A stretch of DNA of 64,000 bases, from contig DATDPP010000026.1 in NCBI GenBank assembly GCA_035292685.1, forward strand, positions 1 through 64,000, read 5' to 3'. Of the stretch, positions 7,829-16,854 are shown in pieces; within the stretch, counting starts at the first letter, position 1; every line of letters starts with the position of its first letter. The DNA is from JALYNX01 sp035292685 (GTDB taxonomy: Bacteria > Actinomycetota > Acidimicrobiia > Spongiisociales > ZC4RG35). Made by a program: the position numbers and the translations under genes. The notes under the pieces were generated by a model that did not search any database, was not told the DNA's origin, and worked only from the letters and a program-made list of their open reading frames with translations.

Positions 7829-9253
7829 ATGAGTGAATTCCACTACGAGCCGCTCACCTACCTCGACGCCTCCTTCCTGGCGCTCGAGACTCGCAGCAGC
7901 CACATGCACGTGGCGGGGGTGGCGCTGTTCGACGCGGCCCCACTCAAAGGAGTGGACGGCGGGATCGATTTCGACCGGATCAAGGCGCACATCCTCTCCA
8001 AGCTCCAATACATCCCCCGCTATCGCCAGCGACTGGAGTGGGTGCCCTACAACCGTCACCCGGTTTGGGTGGACGATGCCGAGTTCGCCTTCGAGTACCA
8101 CGTACGCCACACCTCGCTCCCCCGACCCGGCACCGACCGCCAACTCAAGGCGCTGGCGGGGCGAATCGTGTCCACCGCGCTGGATCGCAACAAACCGCTG
8201 TGGGAGCTGTGGGTCGTCGAAGGATTGGACGAAGACCGGTTCGCGATCATCGCCAAGATCCACCACTGCATGATCGATGGCCTCTCCGGTGTCGACCTGA
8301 CCACCATCCTCCTCAACGTGATCCCCACGTCGGACATCGAAGAGGCGCCGACGTGGACGCCGCGACCCGCCCCCACGCCGAGCCAACTCGCCGTTTCAGA
8401 GGCAGCCCGGGCCACGAGGCGGCTGATCGACAGGTTGACGAATCTCTCGGAAGCAGTTCGCGATGGGAAGGACCTGGCCGACCGGACCATGGACAAGACG
8501 GCGGCCGCCCTTTCCTCGCTTCGCTCCGGCTGGCTCACAGCCTCGGATCGGACCCCCTTGAATCCCGACATCGGGCCCAACCGCAGATTCGACTGGACCG
8601 ATCTGCCTCTCGAGGACCTGAAATCGGTCAAGAACAAGCTGGGTGGGTCGCTCAACGACGTGGTCCTGGGCATTGCCGCCGGCGCGGTGCGCCAATTCCT
8701 CATCGGGGCCCGTGGCTACGACGTCTCCGAAGCCGCCTTCCGGGTGATGAACCCGGTCTCGACGCGGCGCGCCGACCAGAGGGGGGCCCTTGGCAACCAG
8801 GTAGCGATGTGGCTGATCGACCTCCCCATCGACGAGGCCGACCCCTTCGCCCGCTACCGGCTGATCAAGGAGCGAACCCAGAATCTCAAGAAGAGCAACC
8901 AGGCGCTGGGAGCGGCCACCCTGGTCGAGATCAGCTCGGGCACACCGATCACCTTGCTCTCCCTGGCCAATCGGGTGGTCGGCTCCAGGGTGCGACCGTT
9001 CAACATGACGGTCACCAATATCCCGGGACCCCAATTCCCCATGTACCTGCTGGAGTCCGAGATGCTGGCCAACTACCCCATGGTCCCGTTGTGGGCCCAA
9101 CACGGTCTAGGCATCGCCCTTTTCTCCTATAACGGCAGGCTGCACTGGGGGATCCAAGCCGACTACGACACCCTGCCTGACTCCGACCAATTCCTCCAGG
9201 CGATCCAAGACTCCTTCGTCGAATTACGCGATCTGGACGCGCACACCGCGTGA
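7829..9253 (+). CDS. Wax ester synthase / acyl-CoA:diacylglycerol acyltransferase (WS/DGAT)
   Basis: 474 aa, the normal length of the family. It transfers acyl groups from acyl-CoA to fatty alcohols or diacylglycerol for neutral-lipid storage. The catalytic HHxxxDG motif is present as HHCMIDG (residues 145-151), with the N-terminal LTYLDASFLALE block. The NDVVLGIAAGAVR (about 267-279) and NMTVTNIPGP (about 390-400) blocks are family signatures. The gene suggests that the organism can store triacylglycerols or wax esters, as many actinobacteria do. Confidence 0.92.
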   Translation: MSEFHYEPLTYLDASFLALETRSSHMHVAGVALFDAAPLKGVDGGIDFDRIKAHILSKLQYIPRYRQRLEWVPYNRHPVWVDDAEFAFEYHVRHTSLPRPGTDRQLKALAGRIVSTALDRNKPLWELWVVEGLDEDRFAIIAKIHHCMIDGLSGVDLTTILLNVIPTSDIEEAPTWTPRPAPTPSQLAVSEAARATRRLIDRLTNLSEAVRDGKDLADRTMDKTAAALSSLRSGWLTASDRTPLNPDIGPNRRFDWTDLPLEDLKSVKNKLGGSLNDVVLGIAAGAVRQFLIGARGYDVSEAAFRVMNPVSTRRADQRGALGNQVAMWLIDLPIDEADPFARYRLIKERTQNLKKSNQALGAATLVEISSGTPITLLSLANRVVGSRVRPFNMTVTNIPGPQFPMYLLESEMLANYPMVPLWAQHGLGIALFSYNGRLHWGIQADYDTLPDSDQFLQAIQDSFVELRDLDAHTA

Positions 9254-9305
9254 ACCGCCCTGCTGCGGGGAACTCCCGGGTCGAGCCGGAACTGACCCCT
9301 CTCCC

Positions 9306-10193
9306 GTGACCTCGTTCTCCGCGCTGGCCGGCGCCTTGGCCATCTCCTTCTCGGCGATCCTCTTCGGTCTTTCCGGAGTCGATCCCATCACAGGAGCCTT
9401 CTTCCGGGTGGCATATGCCCTCCCGGTGCTGATAGTGATCTGGCTGACCGTCCGGCACCGGGACCGACGCAGCCGGAAGATGCGTCTTCTCGCCTTGGCG
9501 TCGGGGATCCTGCTCGGTGTCGACATGGTGGTCTGGCACACTTCCATAGGGCACATCGGCGCCGGGCTGGCCACCCTCATCGCCAACTCCCAGGTGGTGT
9601 TCGTCGCGGTCGGGGCCTGGATGATCCTGGGTGAGCGGCCCAGCCGACGGATCATCATCGCCATCCCGGTGGTCTTGATCGGAGTGGCCATGGTCAGCGG
9701 GCTGGGACGTAGCGACGCCTATGGGTCCAACCCCTTGCTCGGCACCTTGCTCGCCTTGGTCGCGGCCATGTTCTACGCCGGCTTCATCCTGGTCTTTCGA
9801 GCCTCCAACAAGATTCAGGCTCCGCCCGCCGGACCGCTCATGGAGGCGACGGCAGGTGGGGTGGTGATGGTGCTGATCCTGAGCACCGTCACCGGAGGAA
9901 TCGAATTCGCCCCGACCTGGCCCGCCCATGGATGGCTGATCGCACTGGCGCTGGGGGCCCAGGTCGTCGGCTGGCTGGCGATCGGATACGCCCTGCCCCG
10001 TCTCCCCGCGGTGGAGACCGCAACCATCATCCTGGTGCAGCCGGTGCTGACCATGATCTGGGCGTCGTTGGTGTTCGACGAGCGTCCCTCCACCGTCCAG
10101 TTGGTGGGCGCCGCCCTGGTCCTGGCGGGAGTCGGGTTCGTCGCCATCGCCAGGGCCCGGCTTGCCCCCGAGCCCACCCCTACCACCGTGTGA
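9306..10193 (+). CDS. EamA/DMT-superfamily permease
   Basis: 295 aa from GTG 9306. About ten hydrophobic helices form two EamA repeats (about 10-135 and 150-285), each ending in the family pattern (LGERPS at about 119 and FDERPS at about 257). Drug/metabolite transporters of this type export amino acids or other small metabolites; the substrate is not predictable. It lies 52 bp after the acyltransferase on the same strand and may be co-transcribed. Confidence 0.88.
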   Translation: MTSFSALAGALAISFSAILFGLSGVDPITGAFFRVAYALPVLIVIWLTVRHRDRRSRKMRLLALASGILLGVDMVVWHTSIGHIGAGLATLIANSQVVFVAVGAWMILGERPSRRIIIAIPVVLIGVAMVSGLGRSDAYGSNPLLGTLLALVAAMFYAGFILVFRASNKIQAPPAGPLMEATAGGVVMVLILSTVTGGIEFAPTWPAHGWLIALALGAQVVGWLAIGYALPRLPAVETATIILVQPVLTMIWASLVFDERPSTVQLVGAALVLAGVGFVAIARARLAPEPTPTTV

Positions 10194-10212
10194 TCACTTA
10201 TTCCCAATGCAT

Positions 10213-10234
10213 GACGTCACGGATGCGTGACGTC
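10213..10234. terminator. Perfect 8-bp inverted repeat between convergent genes
   Basis: GACGTCAC (10213-10220), a 6-base loop, then GTGACGTC (10227-10234). It lies just after the EamA stop and before the convergent CvpA-CAP gene. There is no U-run, so either a weak intrinsic terminator or a protein site. Confidence 0.5.
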
Positions 10235-10247
10235 CTACCTCAGGAAC

Positions 10248-10266
10248 GGGGGGTATTCAACCCCCC
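10248..10266. terminator. G6/C6 hairpin at the end of the CvpA-CAP gene
   Basis: GGGGGG (10248-10253), loop TATTCAA, CCCCCC (10261-10266). It overlaps the last codons of the minus-strand gene ending at 10257 and could stop transcription from either side. Confidence 0.45.
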
Positions 10267-11225
10267 AGTACCACTACTACAAGGCGCCCGGTGGGGCCGT
10301 CGACGATCGCCACTCCAGCCCGGTCGTAGCCGGGAACGTTGAACTGGCCGGCCCCAGACGGCGATTCGAGCATGCCGTCGAAGGCGGCACGGGCGCTGCT
10401 GGCCAGGGCGAGGTTCTCGCCCGCCAGGGCAGGCCGGACACCGGCTGCGGCCAGGTCGTCGACGACACTTCCCCCCGGTGGGGTTTCTCTGGAAAGTCTC
10501 CCGGTGGTGTACATGCTTGCGGCCCGAGCCTCCGCCACCTCCGTGAACACCTCGCTCGAAATGAGAGCACCGAGACCCTGGCCGGCCCGGTGCTCATTGA
10601 TCCAAACCAGGATCTCGCCGGCCTCGTCGCGGACCTGTCTGATCTCATCGGATGGGGCCCCAGGGATGGTGATGACCTCATTCCCTTCGGGAACGGCCCG
10701 GCTCGACCCCAGAACCGACTGAATAGCAGACAGCGACGCCAGGACCTGGTCGGAGCCGATCGATTCGAACGCCTGTTGTGGCAAAGCATCCGGCCCGGCA
10801 ATTGCCTGGGCCACAGCCGAGTCCTCGACCGCCTGACCCCAGCCCGGGGACAGGGGTAGCACTCCGGCGACATTGACGAGCACCAGAACGATCACCACCC
10901 CCCAACCCAGGGCAACCACGGCGCCACCGGCCCGATTCACGGTGGTCAACCCGGGAAGGTTCATCACCTTGGAGAGGTATCGGGCGGCCACGCCCATCGC
11001 CACCCCGAGGAGAACGAAGAGGACGATTCCCGCCCCCACCGTCGCAACCTCGGGGGCCACCCCGAATCGATCGGTGAGGAACTCCCCCAGCGGTCCGCTC
11101 AGGCGGAAGGCGACCCAGACCCCGAGGATCAGCCCCACCAGATCCAGGGCCTCACGGACGAATCCATGGGCCCAGCCCCTCACCAGCAGCCCGGCGAGGA
11201 GGAGGCCGAGGACAAAATCGATCAT
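10257..11225 (-). CDS. CvpA-family membrane protein fused to a CAP/SCP domain
   Basis: 322 aa. Residues 1 to about 125 form a CvpA-type region with four hydrophobic helices. After a linker, residues about 195-322 have the CAP/PR-1 fold signatures: AGENLALASS near 269-278 and SPSGAGQFNVPGYDRAGVAIV near the end. The catalytic histidines usual in CAP domains are absent: the fSH motif reads LSR, and the SPxHR motif reads SPSGA. The CAP domain may therefore bind ligands rather than catalyse. A CvpA module joined to an extracytoplasmic enzyme domain recalls MarP of mycobacteria, where the second domain is a protease. Confidence 0.82.
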   Translation of the reverse strand: MIDFVLGLLLAGLLVRGWAHGFVREALDLVGLILGVWVAFRLSGPLGEFLTDRFGVAPEVATVGAGIVLFVLLGVAMGVAARYLSKVMNLPGLTTVNRAGGAVVALGWGVVIVLVLVNVAGVLPLSPGWGQAVEDSAVAQAIAGPDALPQQAFESIGSDQVLASLSAIQSVLGSSRAVPEGNEVITIPGAPSDEIRQVRDEAGEILVWINEHRAGQGLGALISSEVFTEVAEARAASMYTTGRLSRETPPGGSVVDDLAAAGVRPALAGENLALASSARAAFDGMLESPSGAGQFNVPGYDRAGVAIVDGPTGRLVVVVLGG

Positions 11226-11229
11226 TTGG

Positions 11230-11257
11230 TCCGTTGTCCGTTATCCGTAATCGGTAT
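11230..11257. repeat. Heptameric tandem repeat, four units
   Basis: Four 7-bp units with the core TCCGTNN: TCCGTTG, then TCCGTTA, then TCCGTAA, then TCGGTAT. They lie immediately upstream of the CvpA-CAP start and downstream of uspA. Related arrays are at 41095, 47480 and 54193. Confidence 0.75.
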
Positions 11258-11317
11258 CAGCCGGGGCGCGGAACACCGGCCGCTCGACACCAGCTGAGAA
11301 CAGCAGCTCGCCTCTGC

Positions 11318-11716
11318 TCAACTGACCCGTACTGTGAGAACGGGGCAGGGGGCGTCCATGAGGATGTCGTGGGCGTTCGAACCGAGAAGGAACTTCCCTG
11401 CCGCCGTCCGCTGGCGGAGGCCGATGACGATCAGCTCACCGTCGAATTCCTGGGCGGCCTGGATGATGTCCTGGACCGGCGCGTTACCGCGAACGTAGTT
11501 GTGGACCGAGAACTCGATTCCCTCGCTCTTCAGCCTGTCCTCGAGATCAATGAGCTCGCGGTCACTCTTGATCACGTCCTCGTCGTCGTCCTTCCCGGCG
11601 CCGTAGAGCGAGTGCACCACGATGAGACCGGTGTTCCGGAGCTTGGCCTCCTTGATTCCCACCTCAAGGGCCTTCTGCCCCCGTTCCGACGACAGATACC
11701 CGACGATGACGCTCAT
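11318..11716 (-). CDS. Universal stress protein (UspA family)
   Basis: 132 aa, a single Usp domain. The ATP-binding C-terminal motif G-x2-x-G-x-GS is seen as GLRQRTAAGKFLLGSNA (about 99-115), followed by the family ending CPVLTVRV. Usp proteins bind ATP and modulate stress survival. It lies between alaX and the CvpA-CAP gene on the same strand. Confidence 0.9.
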   Translation of the reverse strand: MSVIVGYLSSERGQKALEVGIKEAKLRNTGLIVVHSLYGAGKDDDEDVIKSDRELIDLEDRLKSEGIEFSVHNYVRGNAPVQDIIQAAQEFDGELIVIGLRQRTAAGKFLLGSNAHDILMDAPCPVLTVRVS

Positions 11717-11749
11717 TGTGTGCCTTTCCTGGCTTGCTGGACATTGACG

Positions 11750-12481
11750 CTAGTGACCGAGTTCGATGCGCATCCTCTTGTTGGCCTTGCCCTTCGACTC
11801 GGTCTTGACCACCCTCACCCGGCCCACCTCGAGGGTAGAGGCGACATGGGTTCCACCGTCCGCCTGACGGTCGAGGCCAACGATGTCGATGACCCGGATC
11901 TCCTCGACCCAGTCCGGGATCAGGTTCACCTTGGTCCGGATCAGATCAGGGTCGCGTAACGCCTCGGCGCGAGCCATGAAGATGACCTCAGTCGGATACC
12001 CCCTGGTCAACTCGTCGTTCAGCTTTCGCTCCACAGCTTGGCCGAACTCGACTGAGATGCCATCGAGCTCGAAGTCCATCCGGGCCGCTCCCGGGTCCAT
12101 GTTTCCCCCGGTCACCTTGGCCCCAAAGTCTCGAAAGATCACCCCGGACAGGGCATGGAGGGCGGTATGGGTCTTCATCGTCAGATAGCGGCGCTCCCAG
12201 TCGATGACGCCTTCCACGGAGGTTCCCGGATCAGGCGGTTCCGCATCAGCGGCCACCATGTGAAACGGCTTTCCCTCACGCCGGATGGTGTCGATCACCT
12301 CCACCTCTCCACCGTCCCAGCGGATCGACCCCACGTCTCCGGGCTGCCCTCCGCCCCTCGCATAAAACACCGTCCGATCCAGGAACAGGCCGCCATCGAC
12401 GACCTCGAGGACGCGGCCCTCGGCGCGAGCCAGGTACGAATCCGTGGATGCGAGCTCCTCGATCGGTCTGGCACCGGCCAT
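11750..12481 (-). CDS. alaX: AlaX-type alanyl-tRNA editing protein
   Basis: 243 aa, homologous to the editing domain of alanyl-tRNA synthetase and deacylating mischarged Ser/Gly-tRNA(Ala). The zinc ligands are visible as HTALH (about 124-128) and the GGTH of DGGTHV (about 211-216), where the usual Cys is Asp as in some AlaX proteins. The N-terminal FYARGGGQPGDVG is the family hallmark. It lies ten bp after the MBL hydrolase and may share its transcript. Confidence 0.88.
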   Translation of the reverse strand: MAGARPIEELASTDSYLARAEGRVLEVVDGGLFLDRTVFYARGGGQPGDVGSIRWDGGEVEVIDTIRREGKPFHMVAADAEPPDPGTSVEGVIDWERRYLTMKTHTALHALSGVIFRDFGAKVTGGNMDPGAARMDFELDGISVEFGQAVERKLNDELTRGYPTEVIFMARAEALRDPDLIRTKVNLIPDWVEEIRVIDIVGLDRQADGGTHVASTLEVGRVRVVKTESKGKANKRMRIELGH

Positions 12482-12490
12482 TCTCGGAGG

Positions 12491-13048
12491 CTAACGGGAC
12501 GTGGAGTCGTCAGGAACGAACGCCTCGCCGTGGCCGGGGACGATCAGCGTCGCCGTCTCCAGCACCCTCTCGCGGCCGATGTGGAGCTCATCGGGATGGG
12601 TGCCCAGCGGATCGTCGTAGGGGACGGCTCGATGCCACCAGAGATGGGTGAAGGCCACGGTTTCACCTCCGGTTCGGACGATGGTTGTGATGTCCTCGGC
12701 GGAGTGTCCCGGCGTCTCCCACAGTGACACCTCGGGAGCGACCTCGAATCCCTCGGCGGCACGCGAGACCCAGGAATCCCCGTGATAGATGGCCCAATAG
12801 TCATGAACCCGGGCGTTGGGGAAGAGGGCGATGTTGATCGTGTGATCCGGGTGGTGGTGCGAGATGATCACGTCGGTGATGTCCTCGGGTCGGTATCCGA
12901 GCCGATCGATTGGGTCGAGGATCACCGAGCGAGAAGCCACCATGCCTGGGTCGATGATCACCAGGAAATCTCCGGAAACGACCAGCGACACGGTGGAGGC
13001 AACCCGATCGCCAACGTAACCGGCCGTGAGGAGGTGAAAGCTGGCCAT
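12491..13048 (-). CDS. Metallo-beta-lactamase-fold hydrolase
   Basis: 185 aa, short for the superfamily. The metal-binding motif is ISHHHPDH (about 61-68), with further ligands in the PGHS (about 112-115) and PGHGE (about 168-172) blocks and an acidic residue in the DPGM strand (about 33-36). The architecture resembles MBLAC1-like and glyoxalase II-like hydrolases. The substrate is unknown. Confidence 0.85.
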   Translation of the reverse strand: MASFHLLTAGYVGDRVASTVSLVVSGDFLVIIDPGMVASRSVILDPIDRLGYRPEDITDVIISHHHPDHTINIALFPNARVHDYWAIYHGDSWVSRAAEGFEVAPEVSLWETPGHSAEDITTIVRTGGETVAFTHLWWHRAVPYDDPLGTHPDELHIGRERVLETATLIVPGHGEAFVPDDSTSR

Positions 13049-13234
13049 CGTCAGGTCAGTGTCTCGGCGAATTCCGAAATGGCGCCATTCTCGCTGCTTG
13101 AACCACGTCGCAACGGTACGCCGATAGGGTCGAAAACGTGCGGCTCAGGTGCCGGAAGTGAATTTGGGGTATAGAGTCACCACGACGGCCCGGCTATTAG
13201 TCGCGCCGCCCTCAGCTATGGAGGAAGGAAACAC
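13049..13234. promoter_or_regulatory. Divergent regulatory region upstream of livJ
   Basis: The 186-bp gap between the MBL hydrolase and the livJ-like gene holds a TATAGA hexamer (13170-13175) that could be the -10 of livJ, about 60 bases before its ATG, without a clear -35. A strong ribosome binding site, GGAGGAAGG, lies at 13220-13228. No riboswitch was recognised. Confidence 0.4.
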
Positions 13235-14605
13235 ATGAAAACAAAGAGAGGCCTCAAGCTTCTCGGGGTTCTGGCCGTTCTTGCGCTGATCCTCGCCGCC
13301 TGTGGCGATGATGCAGGCGAAGGCACCACGACCAGCGCTGCTGCAGCCACCACCACGGAAGCTCCTGCCGCGTCGACGACGACTGGCGGCGGGGCGGCCG
13401 GAGATCACTTGATCATCGGAGGGTTGTTGCCCCAGACCGGATCGCTGGCATTCTTGGACCCGCCGGAGGAAGCCGGGGTGTACCTCGCAATCGATGACAT
13501 CAACGCCGCCGGGGGCGTGCTTGGCGCAGACGTGGAGTTCATTCCCGGTGACTCGGGTGACACCTCGACCGACATCGCCAACGCGACGGCAGACAGCCAT
13601 CTGGCTGCCGGTGTGCATGCCATTATCGGTGCGGCTTCTTCAGGGGTGACGTTTACCGTGATCGACAAGATCACGGGAGCCGGGGTCATCCAGTTCTCGC
13701 CGGCCAACACCTCTGCCCTACTGACCACCTATGACGACAACGGGCTCTATTTCCGCACCGCCCCCTCCGACTTCCTGCAGGGTCAGGTTCTGGCGGAGTT
13801 GGTGGCGGAAGACAGCCTGAGCGCCGGTGTGATCTACCGCCAGGATCCGTATGGTCAGGGTCTGGCCGAGCGGTTCCAGGACGTGTACCTGTCACTTGGT
13901 GGCGAGATCACCAACTTCATCGCCTACCCGGCGGAAGGGGTGACCACCTTCGACGCCGAGGTCGACCAGTTGGTGCAGGCAGACCCCGAGGCGATCGTGG
14001 TGATCAGCTTCGAGGAGGGGACACTCATCCTCGAAACCTTGCATGCGCGAGGTATTGGCCCGGCCTCCGGAAAGGCGGTGTGGGGCGTGGATGGCAACAT
14101 CACTGGCCTCCACAGCGTGATGGCCGACACTTCCGTCCTGGACGGGATGAAAGGCACCACGCCGTCGGTCGACCTGGCCAGCATCACCGACTTCACCGAC
14201 CGCCTCAACGCCACGGAGCAGATCGGCGACCTCGCCGGGGTCTTCGCCTATGGCGCAGAGGCCTACGACGCAGTGATCATCGTTGCCCTGGCCGCAGAGG
14301 TGGCCGGCACCCTGGATCCGATCGAGATCGCGGCTCAGATCAACGACGTGACACGCGGCGGCGATAGCTGTACCAGCTTCGCCGAATGTGCCGAGTTGAT
14401 CCGCGGCGGCACCACGGACATCGACTACGACGGTATCGGTGGTCATTACGAGTTCGTCGATGCCGGTGAGCCGGCCGCGGCGAGCTATCAGATCATCACC
14501 CTCGGTCCGCTGGACGCGTGTGGTGAGGGATGGGTCGATCAGGAGCCACCGTGCTCCGGGCCGGACCCCGCCCTCGACGAGTACCTGTTCGCCGTTCTGC
14601 AGTAA
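13235..14605 (+). CDS. livJ: Branched-chain amino acid ABC transporter, substrate-binding lipoprotein
   Basis: 456 aa. An N-terminal lipoprotein signal with lipobox LAAC ends at Cys23, followed by a Thr/Ala/Ser-rich linker (about 30-50) and a type I periplasmic-binding (Leu/Ile/Val-binding) domain starting HLIIGGLLPQTGSLAFLDPPEE. This is the extracellular amino-acid or amide receptor for the LivHMGF transporter encoded convergently at 15218-19230. The binder gene is separated from the transporter genes by the DJ-1 homologue and reads in the opposite direction. Confidence 0.9.
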   Translation: MKTKRGLKLLGVLAVLALILAACGDDAGEGTTTSAAAATTTEAPAASTTTGGGAAGDHLIIGGLLPQTGSLAFLDPPEEAGVYLAIDDINAAGGVLGADVEFIPGDSGDTSTDIANATADSHLAAGVHAIIGAASSGVTFTVIDKITGAGVIQFSPANTSALLTTYDDNGLYFRTAPSDFLQGQVLAELVAEDSLSAGVIYRQDPYGQGLAERFQDVYLSLGGEITNFIAYPAEGVTTFDAEVDQLVQADPEAIVVISFEEGTLILETLHARGIGPASGKAVWGVDGNITGLHSVMADTSVLDGMKGTTPSVDLASITDFTDRLNATEQIGDLAGVFAYGAEAYDAVIIVALAAEVAGTLDPIEIAAQINDVTRGGDSCTSFAECAELIRGGTTDIDYDGIGGHYEFVDAGEPAAASYQIITLGPLDACGEGWVDQEPPCSGPDPALDEYLFAVLQ

Positions 14606-14631
14606 TAGACAAGCCCAATCGCAGAGAATGA

Positions 14632-14655
14632 TGGCCGGCCCACATGGGCCGGCCA
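14632..14655 (+). terminator. Intrinsic-terminator-like hairpin after livJ
   Basis: A perfect 10-bp stem TGGCCGGCCC / GGGCCGGCCA with a 4-base loop, 26 bases after the livJ stop, followed by CTTCTTCGG. It is likely to end the livJ transcript before the next gene. Confidence 0.7.
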
Positions 14656-14680
14656 CTTCTTCGGTTGGTAGCCTTTCGTG

Positions 14681-15244
14681 ATGCGTCTGGTAGTCGTCCT
14701 GCCCGGGGGGGTAGCCACCAAAGAGGTCATGACACCACTCGAGGTCCTCCACGAGCGGCTGGCCCCGGAGGTGATCTGGGCGGGGCGGGAGCGAGGACCG
14801 GTGCCCGGGCACGATCCGCCGATGTCGTTTCATGCCGATGTCACACTCGCCGAGATCGAATCACCACCGACCGTGCTGCTCCTCCCCGGGGGGTTCGGAT
14901 CGCTCGAGCTGGCACGGGACCGGCGTGCCCTGGAGGACATCAGACGGCTGGCGCAGCCTCCCACCATCTGCCTGGCCGTTTCGACAGGCTCGTTACCGCT
15001 CGCCGCGGCGGGCTTGATCAACGGTTTGCGCGTCACCGGGCACTGGCTTTCGTTCACTCATCTCCAACGATTTGGAGCAGTCCCCGTTAACGAGCAAGTA
15101 GTCGTTTCGGGGCGGTTCTTCACGGCCTCGGGAGCGGTCTCGGCTGCCGCCGTCGCCCATCAAGCGGCCGACCGGGTGTTCTTCGGGCCCGGGACGCCGA
15201 CCGGCGCCGGCCGCGCCTCACTCGACCTTGGCCAGGGTGCCTAG
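14681..15244 (+). CDS. DJ-1/PfpI family protein with Ser replacing the nucleophile Cys
   Basis: 187 aa from ATG 14681 (a GTG directly precedes it). GATase1-like fold: LPGGF (about 69-73), the elbow VSTGSLPLAAAGL (about 100-112) and GLRVTGHW (about 116-123). In active relatives the elbow reads xCTGA; here the position is Ser101, while Cys97 lies four residues earlier. Catalysis by the standard route is therefore doubtful. The last 27 bp overlap livF on the opposite strand. The function is unknown; AraC-type regulators share this domain, but no DNA-binding part is present. Confidence 0.78.
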   Translation: MRLVVVLPGGVATKEVMTPLEVLHERLAPEVIWAGRERGPVPGHDPPMSFHADVTLAEIESPPTVLLLPGGFGSLELARDRRALEDIRRLAQPPTICLAVSTGSLPLAAAGLINGLRVTGHWLSFTHLQRFGAVPVNEQVVVSGRFFTASGAVSAAAVAHQAADRVFFGPGTPTGAGRASLDLGQGA

Positions 15245-15949
15245 GTAGAGCTCGATCACCTTCGGGTCACGCAGCAGCGCAGAACCGCCGTCGGTGTAGG
15301 CATTGCGACCCTGGTCGAGGACGTAACCGCGGTCACAAATCTGGAGACAGCGACGCGCATTCTGCTCCACCATGATGATGCTCACCCCTGCCCTGTTGAT
15401 TTGGCGGGCGCGGATGAACACCTGATCCTGGAGAGTGGGGGAAAGCCCCGCCGATGGCTCGTCCAGGAGCAGCACCTTGGGGTCCATCATCAGCGCCCTG
15501 CTCATGGCCAGCATCTGTCGCTCGCCGCCCGAGAGGGAGCCGGCACGTTGCTTCAGCCGTTCTGCCAATCGAGGGAAGAGCTCGGAGATGAAGGCCAGCC
15601 TTTCGTCGAATCTCTTCGGTTGGAGGAAGATCCCCATCTGCAGGTTCTCCTCGACGCTGAGGCTGGGAAAGACGTTGTTGACCTGGGGGACATAGCCAAC
15701 CCCCCGCGACACCAGCTGGTGCGCCTTGAGGTTGGTGATGTCCTCACCGTCCAGCGTGACGCTCCCTTCCCTGACCGGGATCAGGCCGAACAGGGCCTTG
15801 AGCATCGTCGACTTGCCGGCCCCGTTGGGACCGATGATGCCCACCAGCTCTCCCTGTCCCAGCACCAGGTCCACGCCGCGAAGGATGTCCACTTCGGGGA
15901 CATACCCGGCCACCACGTTGTCGATCTGGATCAATGGGCCGTTGGTCAC
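15218..15949 (-). CDS. livF: Branched-chain amino acid ABC transporter ATP-binding protein
   Basis: 243 aa. Walker A GPNGAGKST (about 37-45), signature LSGGERQ (about 138-144) and Walker B VLLLDEPSAGLSP (about 157-169). Length and the QVNNVFPSLSVEENL block fit LivF. The start overlaps the livG stop by four bases (ATGA). It is last gene of the livHMGF operon, and its end overlaps the convergent DJ-1 homologue. Confidence 0.93.
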   Translation of the reverse strand: MTNGPLIQIDNVVAGYVPEVDILRGVDLVLGQGELVGIIGPNGAGKSTMLKALFGLIPVREGSVTLDGEDITNLKAHQLVSRGVGYVPQVNNVFPSLSVEENLQMGIFLQPKRFDERLAFISELFPRLAERLKQRAGSLSGGERQMLAMSRALMMDPKVLLLDEPSAGLSPTLQDQVFIRARQINRAGVSIIMVEQNARRCLQICDRGYVLDQGRNAYTDGGSALLRDPKVIELYLGTLAKVE

Positions 15950-16854
15950 GTGTTTTCGCCTTCGCTCTCGGCCAGTTCTGCCTCCGCACTGGCTATCTGC
16001 TTTTCTTCCTGCTCCTCGGTCAAGGGCGCGTCATGATGGGCCCCAAGGTAGGCATCGATGACCGCCGGATCCTGGCTGATGACATCAGGCGGGCCTTCGA
16101 AGATGACCCTGCCTTCCGACATGACCACCACCCAGTCTGAGATGTCGCGCACCACATCCATATTGTGCTCGACGAAGACAACTGTGATCCCTTGGGTCCG
16201 AAGGCCCTTGACGTGCTCCAGCAATGACTGCGTGAGGGCAGGGTTCACCCCCGCCATGGGCTCATCGAGCATGACCAGCCTGGGCTCGGCCATCAGTGCC
16301 CGGGCCATCTCGAGCAGCTTTCGCTGGCCCCCGGAGAGGGTGCCGGCGTACTCATCACGCATGTGGGACAGTTGGAAGCGTTCGAGCAGTGCTTCCGCCC
16401 TGTCTTCGATGTCTTCCTCCTGGTCCCGCCAAAAGAAGGGAATGAAGGCTGGTAGGAAGGACTCCCCCCTCTGATCCCTGGCGCCCAGCTTCATGTTTTC
16501 TATCACGCTCAGCCTGGTGAGGGATTTGGTGAGTTGAAAGGTGCGCACCATCCCCATGTTGGCCAACCGGAACGGGGACATGCCGCTGACGTCCCGCCCA
16601 TCAAATGTCGCCGTGCCCGAGTCGACCTCGTCGAATCCTGTGAGCAGGTTGAAGAAAGTGGTCTTCCCGGCCCCGTTGGGCCCGATCAGGGCAGTGATCA
16701 GGCCTCGCTGAACCGACACCTTGTCGACATCCACGGCGAGCAGACCGCCAAAGGACTTGCTCATTCCCTGCACAGCCAGGATGGGGTCTGGCTTGTCGAC
16801 ACCTGGCTCGTGGGGAACACCAGCCAGAGGGCTGCCGGCGATGTCAGCGGGCAT
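15946..16854 (-). CDS. livG: Branched-chain amino acid ABC transporter ATP-binding protein
   Basis: 302 aa. Walker A GPNGAGKTT (about 58-66), the LivG-type insertion after the Q-loop (RTFQLTKSLTRLSVIENMKLGA), signature LSGGQRK and Walker B LVMLDEPMAGVNP. There is an extra N-terminus of about 25 residues before the ABC core and a Glu-rich C-terminal tail. The start overlaps the livM stop by 11 bp. Confidence 0.93.
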   Translation of the reverse strand: MPADIAGSPLAGVPHEPGVDKPDPILAVQGMSKSFGGLLAVDVDKVSVQRGLITALIGPNGAGKTTFFNLLTGFDEVDSGTATFDGRDVSGMSPFRLANMGMVRTFQLTKSLTRLSVIENMKLGARDQRGESFLPAFIPFFWRDQEEDIEDRAEALLERFQLSHMRDEYAGTLSGGQRKLLEMARALMAEPRLVMLDEPMAGVNPALTQSLLEHVKGLRTQGITVVFVEHNMDVVRDISDWVVVMSEGRVIFEGPPDVISQDPAVIDAYLGAHHDAPLTEEQEEKQIASAEAELAESEGENT

